A DNA stretch of 64,000 nucleotides from Actinokineospora globicatena (GTDB lineage: Bacteria > Actinomycetota > Actinomycetes > Mycobacteriales > Pseudonocardiaceae): NCBI RefSeq assembly GCF_024171945.1, contig NZ_JAMTCR010000006.1:744001-808000 (forward strand). Reading direction: 5' to 3'. Shown here one piece after another: positions 58,309 to 64,000 of the stretch (positions are counted from its first letter, which is position 1; every line of letters begins with the position of its first letter). Made by a program: the position numbers and the translations under genes. Under the pieces are notes generated by a model. The model ran no database searches. It was not told where the DNA came from and saw only the letters and a program-made list of their open reading frames with translations.

Positions 58309-59151
58309 ATGCCTGCTGCCGAGTCCGAGCCCTGGGAAGACTGCGCCAAGGGCATGGCGATCGACTTCGACGCGCCCAACCAGGCGCGCCTGTTCGACGC
58401 CCTTCTCGGTGGTAGGGACAACTACGCGGCCGACCGGGCGGCCGTCGAGCAGCTCGCGGTGCTGGCCCCCGGTGTTCGGCAGATGGCGAAGGACCACCGT
58501 GAGTGGTTCTGCCGGGCGCTGCGGCTGTTGGTCACCCAGCGTGGTGTGGACCAGTTCATCGATCTGGGGTCCGGGCTGCCGACCGTGGACAACACCCACC
58601 AGATCGTGCAGCGGCACAACCCGGACGCGAAGGTGGTCTACATCGACAACGACCCCGTGGTCCTCGCGCACGGCCGGGCGCTGCTCGAGGAGAACGACAA
58701 CACCCACATGCTCGACTACGACATCACCGAGCCCGAGTTCGTGACCACCGACCCGGACCTGCGCCGCCGGATCGACTTCGACCGCCCCATCGGCCTGATG
58801 CTGTGCGCGGTCACCGGCCACCTGCTCGACGACGTCGTCGCCCGCGCCACCGTCCACGGCTGGGTCGACGCCCTGGCCCCCGGCTCCTACGTCGTCATCA
58901 GCCAGCAGTACGACCACGCCGACGGCAGCCACTACGCCCACCTCGCCGCCGCCCTGCGCGACGGCTTCCGCAACACCAAGATCGCCACCGCCTTCCGCGA
59001 CCGCACCGAGGTCGAGTACTGGTTCAAGGGCCTCGAGCTGATCGAACCCGGCCTCACCTTCCTGCACGAGTGGTGGCCCGACGGCCCCCGCATGACCCCC
59101 CTCAACGACATGAACTTCATGATGCTCTGCGGCATGGGCCGCAAGCTCTAG
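58309..59151 (+). CDS. SAM methyltransferase (PF04672-type)
   Basis: A 280-residue member of the actinobacterial S-adenosylmethionine methyltransferase family formerly DUF574. Family features are the N-terminal FDAPNQARLFDALLGGRDNY, the SAM loop FIDLGSGLPTVDNTH, VVYIDNDPVVLAH and the C-terminal helix with GLELIEPGLTFLHEWW. These genes occur in many copies in filamentous actinobacteria, often near regulators, and their substrates are unknown. TGTGGAG precedes ATG 58309. It is convergent with the LysR gene, with only 10 bases between them. Confidence 0.88.
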   Translation: MPAAESEPWEDCAKGMAIDFDAPNQARLFDALLGGRDNYAADRAAVEQLAVLAPGVRQMAKDHREWFCRALRLLVTQRGVDQFIDLGSGLPTVDNTHQIVQRHNPDAKVVYIDNDPVVLAHGRALLEENDNTHMLDYDITEPEFVTTDPDLRRRIDFDRPIGLMLCAVTGHLLDDVVARATVHGWVDALAPGSYVVISQQYDHADGSHYAHLAAALRDGFRNTKIATAFRDRTEVEYWFKGLELIEPGLTFLHEWWPDGPRMTPLNDMNFMMLCGMGRKL

Positions 59152-59161
59152 CCGACACCCG

Positions 59162-60046
59162 TCAGCCCGGTGGGCCGTTCCGCACGAGGTTCACCAGGGC
59201 TCGGGCGGCTGGGCTGAGGGCGTCCCCGCTTCTCCAGGCCAGGACTACCCGGCCGACGGGTACCGGGTGGGTCAGCCGGACCACCGCGATCTCGCCCCGG
59301 TGTGCCTCCGCCACCGCCGCCGGGACGATCGCGACGCCCATGCCGTGGGCCGCCAGGGACACCACCACGTCCGGGGCGCTCGCCTCGAACCCTACCCGCG
59401 GCGCGAACCCCGCGGCCGCGCACGCGCCCTCCAAGGCGGCACGCAGCCCCGTCCCCGTCGGCAGGCACCCGAGGACCCGGTCCCGCAGCCCCGCGACGCG
59501 CACGCTCGCCCGTCCCGCCAACGGATCCCCGGCCGCGACCACCCCCACCAGTGGCTGTTCGGTCAACACCACGCTCTCGATCCCCGCAGGCACCTCCCCG
59601 GCCACGCTGACCCACGCGAGGTCCACCGCCCCCGCCAGGATCCCCGCGACCAGCCGGTCCGACGTGTCCTCCCGCAGGCTGACCTCCACCCCCGGGTGCG
59701 CCGCGTGGAACCCCGCCAGCAGCCGCACCAGGTCACCGGCGGGCGTGGCGGTCAGCATCCCCACCCGGACCCGCCCCCGCAGCAGCCCGGCCACCGCGTC
59801 CACCGCCGCCCGCGCGTCCGCCACCGCCCCCACCGCGGCCCGGGCGTACGGCAGCAGCGCCTCCCCGGCCTGCGTCAGCCGCACCACGCGCCCGGACCGG
59901 TCGAACAGGACCTGCCCGAGTTCCCGCTCCAGCCGCCGCACCTGCGCGCTGATCCCCGGCTGCGCCACCCTCTCCCGCTCGGCGGCCCGGGTGAACCCGC
60001 CTTCCTCCGCCACCGCGATGAAGTACTCCAGCTGACGCAGCTCCAT
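59162..60046 (-). CDS. LysR-family regulator
   Basis: A 294-residue LysR regulator. The N-terminal helix-turn-helix reads MELRQLEYFIAVAEEGGFTR and AERERVAQPGISAQVRRLER. The effector domain starts at about residue 88. ATG 60046 was chosen because MELRQLEYF is the usual start; an ATG two codons earlier is possible. It is divergent from the SnoaL-like gene 70 bp away, which it probably regulates. An inverted repeat CCATAAG/CTTATGG spans the gap. Confidence 0.9.
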   Translation of the reverse strand: MELRQLEYFIAVAEEGGFTRAAERERVAQPGISAQVRRLERELGQVLFDRSGRVVRLTQAGEALLPYARAAVGAVADARAAVDAVAGLLRGRVRVGMLTATPAGDLVRLLAGFHAAHPGVEVSLREDTSDRLVAGILAGAVDLAWVSVAGEVPAGIESVVLTEQPLVGVVAAGDPLAGRASVRVAGLRDRVLGCLPTGTGLRAALEGACAAAGFAPRVGFEASAPDVVVSLAAHGMGVAIVPAAVAEAHRGEIAVVRLTHPVPVGRVVLAWRSGDALSPAARALVNLVRNGPPG

Positions 60047-60092
60047 AAGCATCAGTTCTAGCACCTGGAACAAGCCGCTATTCGACTTATGG
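60043..60092. promoter_or_regulatory. Inverted repeat in LysR/SnoaL gap
   Basis: CCATAAG (60043-60049) and CTTATGG (60086-60092) are perfect 7-bp inverted repeats separated by 36 bases. They lie between a LysR gene and the gene it probably controls. The left arm overlaps the LysR start codon. Confidence 0.45.
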
Positions 60093-60116
60093 CCCGACCG
60101 CGCCGAGACTGGGGGC

Positions 60117-60455
60117 ATGACTCCTGAAGAGACAGTCCGGACCTACTTCGACTCCTGGAAGGCCAAGGACTTCGACCGCCTGCGCGCGATCCTCGCCGAC
60201 GACGTCACCTTCACCGGGCCGCTGGGCAAGGCAAACGGCGCCGACGAGTGCCGCGCGGGCATCGAGGGTCTCTCCGCGATCGTCACCGATGTCGTTGTGC
60301 GGCACCGGTTCGTCGACGGCGACGACGTGCTGACGTGGTTCGAGCTGCACACCACCGAGGCGGGTCCCGTGCAGACGGCGAACTGGAGTCACGTCCACAA
60401 CGGAAAGGTCGACCGGATCCAGGTCACCTTCGACCTGAGGGAGCTCCTGCGCTGA
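60117..60455 (+). CDS. SnoaL-like (NTF2-fold) protein
   Basis: A 112-residue cone-shaped NTF2-like protein. It begins TPEETVRTYFDSWKAKDFDR, and LADDVTFTGPLG and LTWFELHT follow. The fold includes small isomerases and cyclases of polyketide pathways, but also many proteins of unknown role; no catalytic residues can be named with certainty. It is divergent from a LysR regulator. Its 3' end overlaps the convergent EI24 gene by 32 bp. Confidence 0.82.
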   Translation: MTPEETVRTYFDSWKAKDFDRLRAILADDVTFTGPLGKANGADECRAGIEGLSAIVTDVVVRHRFVDGDDVLTWFELHTTEAGPVQTANWSHVHNGKVDRIQVTFDLRELLR

Positions 60456-61203
60456 ACCGGTGCGCCAGCAGCGTGCCGCCCGCCATGGCCGCCGGGAACA
60501 CCACGAGCGCGGCGAACGGGATGAGGCACAGCAGGTAGACCGGGATACCGAAGCCCAGCGTCATGGCCCGGTTGCTCCGCAGCGCCCGGCGGCGGTCGCG
60601 GAGGCTGACCCCGCGGCGGACGAACGGGATGGCGGTCATCTCGATGGTCAGCAGCCACGCGCCGACGCACACCGCCAGGACCGGGACGACCGTCTGGCCG
60701 AGGACCGGGATGAACCCGAGCGCGAACAGCACGATGGCCCACAGCAGCGCCCGCACGACCAGCAGCACCCCGTCGCGCAGGCCGATCCACGCCGAGCGGC
60801 CCCAGCCGATCTCCTGCGCGGACGGGACACCGCCGAGTTCGCGGTCCTCGACCTCCTCGGCGATGCTCTCGTAGAACGGGCTCCCGATGATCAGCGTCAG
60901 CGCCGCGAACAACACCATCGACAGCGCGACCGCGCCGATCACCAGCGCGATCCCGGTGCCGACCCGCAGCAGCACGCGCCAGGTCTGCGACCAGTCGTCG
61001 GCGAACGGGGTGGCCCAGGCGACCAGGTCACCGGCGGTCAGCGCGAGCCCGGTCAGCCCGGCGAAGAGCAGGACGCTGGTCAGCAGCGCGGGCAGCGCGC
61101 CGCGCACCAGCAGCCGCCGGTTCCCCAGCACCAGGGCGAACCCCCGGCCGAGGAGGCGGGAACCGGTACCGAGGTCGCGCAGCGCTGTGATCACGAACGG
61201 CAT
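60424..61203 (-). CDS. EI24/CysZ-like membrane protein
   Basis: A 259-residue integral membrane protein with about six hydrophobic helices (for example ALPALLTSVLLFAGLTGLAL and ALVIGAVALSMVLFAALTLI). The GSPFYESIAEEVEDREL segment and GFIPVLGQTVVPVLAV are typical of the EI24/CysZ family (CysZ takes up sulfate). Transport of sulfate is possible but not shown by residues. The start is ATG 61203. It is divergent from the ABC transporter gene. Confidence 0.82.
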   Translation of the reverse strand: MPFVITALRDLGTGSRLLGRGFALVLGNRRLLVRGALPALLTSVLLFAGLTGLALTAGDLVAWATPFADDWSQTWRVLLRVGTGIALVIGAVALSMVLFAALTLIIGSPFYESIAEEVEDRELGGVPSAQEIGWGRSAWIGLRDGVLLVVRALLWAIVLFALGFIPVLGQTVVPVLAVCVGAWLLTIEMTAIPFVRRGVSLRDRRRALRSNRAMTLGFGIPVYLLCLIPFAALVVFPAAMAGGTLLAHRFSAGAPSGRR

Positions 61204-61220
61204 CCTACGGAAACCTTGAC

Positions 61221-61236
61221 CTCTACATTGCTAGAG
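61221..61236. promoter_or_regulatory. Inverted repeat before ABC transporter gene
   Basis: CTCTA (61221-61225) and TAGAG (61232-61236) form a short palindrome around six bases, next to TTGACC (61216-61221), a possible -35 box. It could be an operator for the divergent EI24 and ABC transporter genes. The evidence is weak. Confidence 0.35.
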
Positions 61237-61286
61237 CTTTTACCGTCGCCGCAGGACAATCGGACCACGACACAGGGGAGTCGGAC

Positions 61287-63164
61287 GTGGACATGCAGAT
61301 GGCGGCCTGGGACTCGCTCTACCGCACCGTCAACAACCGGGTGGACGGTCGACCGGCGGCGCGCGCCACGCTGCGCCGGATCACCGCGTTCGCCCGCCCG
61401 CACCGCCGCCGGATCGGCTGGTTCCTGCTGGTCAGCGTGGTGCTCTCGGCGCTGGCGGTGGCCACACCGGTGCTCGCCGGGCACGTGGTCGACGCGATCG
61501 TCGGCCGGGCGGATCCGAGCGTGGTGCTGTGGCTGGCTGCCGTCATCGCCGGGGCGGCGTTACTGGAGGCGGGCATCGGCCTGCTCGGCCGCTACCTCTC
61601 GGCGAGCATCGGCGAGGGCCTGATCCTGGACCTGCGCACCAGGGTGTTCGACCACGTGCAGCGGATGCCGGTCGCGTTCTTCACCCGCACCCGCACGGGC
61701 GCCCTGGTCAGCAGGCTCAACAACGACGTCATCGGCGCCCAGCGCGCCTTCAGCGACACCCTGTCCGGGGTGGTCGGCAACCTCGTCACGCTGACCCTCA
61801 CCCTGGTGGTGATGATCGGCATCTCCTGGCAGGTGACCGTCCTGGCGCTGCTGCTGCTCCCGGTGTTCGTGGTGCCCGCGCGCCGGATGGGCACCCGGCT
61901 GGCCGCCATGCGCCGCGAGGCCGCCGAGCACAACGCGGCGATGGCCACCCGGATGACCGAGCGGTTCTCCGCCCCGGGCGCCACCCTGGTCAAGCTGTTC
62001 GGCCGCCCCGACCGCGAGTCGGCCGAGTTCGCCGCCCGCGCCGACCGGGTCCGCGACATCGGCCTGCGCTCGGCGATGGTGCAGACCGTGTTCGTCACCG
62101 CGCTGACCCTCGTCTCCGCGCTCGCGCTGGCCCTGGTCTACGGCCTCGGCGGGCACTTCGCGCTCACCGGCGCGCTCGAACCGGGTGCCGTCGTGGCCCT
62201 GGCCCTGCTGCTGACCAGGCTCTACGCCCCGCTGACCGCGCTCGCCGGGGCCAGGGTCGAGGTGATGAGCGCGCTGGTCAGCTTCGAGCGGGTCTTCGAG
62301 GTGCTCGACCTGCCGCCGCTGATCACCGACGCCCCCGACGCCCGCCCGGTGCCCGAGGGCCCGGTCGCGGTGGAGTTCGACCGGGTCGACTTCGCCTACC
62401 CCGCCGCCGACAAGGTGTCGCTCGCCTCGCTGGAGGAGGTCGCCACGCTCGACACCCGCGGCGGCGAGCAGGTGCTGCACGAGGTGTCCTTCCGCGCCGA
62501 GGCGGGCACGCTGACCGCCCTGGTCGGCTCGTCCGGCGCGGGCAAGTCCACCATCGCGCACCTGGCCAACCGCCTCTACGACGTCGACACCGGCGCGGTC
62601 CGGCTCTCCGGGGTCGACCTGCGGGAGTTGGCCGCCGATTCCGTGCGCGACGCCGTCGGCCTGGTCACCCAGGACGGGCACCTGTTCCACGAGTCGATCC
62701 GGGACAACCTGCTGCTGGCCAGGCCCGAGGCCGACGAGCCCGACCTGTGGGACGCGCTGCGCCGCGCCCGGCTGGCCGACCTGGTCGCCGCCCTGCCCGA
62801 CGGCCTGGACACCGTCGTCGGCGAGCGCGGCTACCGGCTCTCCGGCGGCGAGCGGCAGCGGCTGACCATCGCCCGGCTGCTGCTGGCCCGCCCCAGGGTC
62901 GTGGTGCTCGACGAGGCGACCGCGCACCTGGACGCCACCTCGGAGGTCGCCGTGCAGGCCGCGCTCACCGAGGCGCTGGCCGGTCGCACCGCCATCGTCA
63001 TCGCGCACCGGCTGGCCACCATCCGCGCCGCCGACCAGATCCTGGTCGTCGAGGCGGGCCGGATCGTCGAGCGCGGCGGGCACGCCGAGCTGCTCGCGGC
63101 GGGCGGCCGCTACGCCGAGCTGTACCGCACCCAGTTCGCCGACGAGGTGCCCGTCGCCGCCTGA
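61287..63164 (+). CDS. ABC exporter, fused membrane and ATPase domains
   Basis: A 625-residue half-transporter of the MsbA/multidrug type. Six membrane helices occupy about 40-320 and are followed by the ATPase: Walker A ALVGSSGAGKSTIA, signature LSGGERQRL, Walker B VVVLDEAT and the switch His in VIAHRLATI. It should work as a homodimer, since no second half is adjacent. An internal TTA codon is present at 61560-61562. The start is GTG 61287 after a GGGGAG ribosome site. The exported compound is unknown. Confidence 0.9.
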   Translation: MDMQMAAWDSLYRTVNNRVDGRPAARATLRRITAFARPHRRRIGWFLLVSVVLSALAVATPVLAGHVVDAIVGRADPSVVLWLAAVIAGAALLEAGIGLLGRYLSASIGEGLILDLRTRVFDHVQRMPVAFFTRTRTGALVSRLNNDVIGAQRAFSDTLSGVVGNLVTLTLTLVVMIGISWQVTVLALLLLPVFVVPARRMGTRLAAMRREAAEHNAAMATRMTERFSAPGATLVKLFGRPDRESAEFAARADRVRDIGLRSAMVQTVFVTALTLVSALALALVYGLGGHFALTGALEPGAVVALALLLTRLYAPLTALAGARVEVMSALVSFERVFEVLDLPPLITDAPDARPVPEGPVAVEFDRVDFAYPAADKVSLASLEEVATLDTRGGEQVLHEVSFRAEAGTLTALVGSSGAGKSTIAHLANRLYDVDTGAVRLSGVDLRELAADSVRDAVGLVTQDGHLFHESIRDNLLLARPEADEPDLWDALRRARLADLVAALPDGLDTVVGERGYRLSGGERQRLTIARLLLARPRVVVLDEATAHLDATSEVAVQAALTEALAGRTAIVIAHRLATIRAADQILVVEAGRIVERGGHAELLAAGGRYAELYRTQFADEVPVAA

Positions 63165-63326
63165 GTCACCCGATCGTCGCGCGCCGAACGGGTGAAGTCC
63201 GCGCCCACTTCAGCCGTTCGTCGCGTTAGGACAGTGCGAAGATCGCGGAAGCATTGCAGCTCAACGGCATGGGACCGGTAACACTACGGCAACCGGGGGA
63301 CTTCACAGGCAGGGCATGCTGGAGCG

Positions 63327-63575
63327 ATGCCAGCTGCCGCCAACACCACGGACACACCGGACCCGCGCCAGATCGCCGAGGACACCTGTCGCGCGCTGCT
63401 CGGCGCGCACGCGGGCATCGGCGCCGACGTGGTCACCGCCGTGGTGCTGCAGGCGGCCGAGGAGCTGGTGGGCCGGGCCCGCCCGCCGGAGGAGTTCCGC
63501 CGGATGCTGCACCGCCGCGCGAGCGCCCGGCTGGCCGCCATGGCGGGCGTGCTGACCCCGATCACCTCCGGCTGA
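63327..63575 (+). CDS. Small helical hypothetical protein
   Basis: An 82-residue, mostly helical protein I do not recognise. It has no signal peptide or membrane segment. GGAG lies 5 bases before ATG 63327, and codon use is typical, with GC-rich third positions. It is 75 bases upstream of the sensor-kinase-like gene on the same strand, so the two may be cotranscribed. Confidence 0.6.
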   Translation: MPAAANTTDTPDPRQIAEDTCRALLGAHAGIGADVVTAVVLQAAEELVGRARPPEEFRRMLHRRASARLAAMAGVLTPITSG

Positions 63576-63650
63576 CCCGCCCCGCCGTGGCCGCACCCCC
63601 GCCGGTGTCGTGGACGCTTAACATCTACGAAACCGCCGAGGGGGACCACG

Positions 63651-64000
63651 ATGCCGGACGACGAGGAGCCGACGCGCCCGCGCGCCCGGCTGCCCTTCGT
63701 CCGAAGATCCCCGGTGGACCCGTCCGGGGTGCTCGCCGCGGCCAGGCGCGTCACCGACGACCTCGCCACCGGCCTGACCGGCGCGGGCGTCGCCTCCGCC
63801 ACCCGCGGGCTGCGCCGCCTGCTCGACGCGGACGCCGTCGGCCTCGCCGACCTGTCCGGCCGCTCCACCTGGGCGGGCCCGGTCCCGTCCGGCACCCGCT
63901 GGGCCGCGCTGGTCGACGAGGTCATGCACAGCGAGACCAGCGCGGGCAGGCCACCGCTGGTCGTGCTCCCGCTGCACGTGCACGACGAGCTGGCCGGGAC
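63651..64000 (+). CDS. Start of a probable sensor histidine kinase, cut by window end
   Basis: The frame from ATG 63651 stays open to the window edge (116 codons plus two bases). GAGGGGG lies 7 bases upstream. The visible part has an acidic, Pro-rich beginning (MPDDEEPTRPRARLP), a helix VLAAARRVTDDLATGLTG, and then LRRLLDADAVGLADLSGRST, a pattern seen at the start of GAF-domain sensor kinases of the LytS type. The kinase core lies beyond the window, so the call is tentative. Confidence 0.55.
   Translation, partial: MPDDEEPTRPRARLPFVRRSPVDPSGVLAAARRVTDDLATGLTGAGVASATRGLRRLLDADAVGLADLSGRSTWAGPVPSGTRWAALVDEVMHSETSAGRPPLVVLPLHVHDELAG

Overview
The window is GC-rich DNA with long back-to-back genes, frequent GTG starts, strong purine-rich ribosome sites and many signal peptides. 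This points to a soil-type, mycelial actinobacterium. Gene content (secreted chitinase and LPMO, a streptogrisin-like protease, snapalysin, P-domain proteases, two large LuxR-type ATPase regulators, rare TTA codons) suggests the Pseudonocardiales (Actinokineospora/Saccharothrix/Lentzea-like). That placement is inference. No tRNA, rRNA, CRISPR, transposase, integrase or prophage gene was recognised.

Left part (1-13.5 kb): the start of an exported protein, a GH18 chitinase under two DasR-type operators, a reductase/HxlR pair, snapalysin, a MerR-thioredoxin unit, a DUF1801 gene, and SOS-type dinB with a LexA box over its start. Next come a thioredoxin tail fragment and a broken copy of a PIG-L deacetylase beside its intact paralogue. 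metH is preceded by a sequence that folds like a SAH riboswitch and can also sequester the metH ribosome site.

Middle part (13.5-32.4 kb): a caspase-like protease; a CorA/type III polyketide synthase/methyltransferase operon divergent from a UbiA prenyltransferase; a three-gene cassette around a soluble FtsK-like ATPase; a LysR gene; an ABM-domain gene; and a methionine-salvage operon (flavin-enzyme homologue, mtnA, mtnC, mtnB, mtnD). An NB-ARC/TPR protein with three TTA codons follows, then a DUF305 lipoprotein and an AA10 LPMO. The LPMO has the same DasR-type operator as the chitinase.

Right part (32.7-64 kb): a parE-parC type II topoisomerase pair and a LuxR-type ATPase regulator. A 1-kb gap carries two DnaA boxes and a 15-bp tandem repeat. 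Then come a streptogrisin-like protease, a second LuxR-type ATPase regulator, an exported intradiol dioxygenase, a GntR/HutC regulator, a GDP-fucose synthase-like epimerase and a STAS protein. A TrmB/LuxR regulator is divergent from an 18-residue cationic peptide gene with its own ribosome site and terminator. The rest holds a HAF-repeat protein, a trypsin and an M14 carboxypeptidase sharing a C-terminal P domain, an XRE regulator, a PfkB kinase, a SAM methyltransferase, a LysR/SnoaL pair, an EI24 protein, an ABC exporter, and the start of a probable sensor kinase cut by the window end.

Shared themes are polymer degradation outside the cell (chitin, protein, possibly aromatic polymers), sulfur and one-carbon recycling (metH, mtn genes), and dense regulation. 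Functional assignments rest on motifs read by eye; no database search was run.
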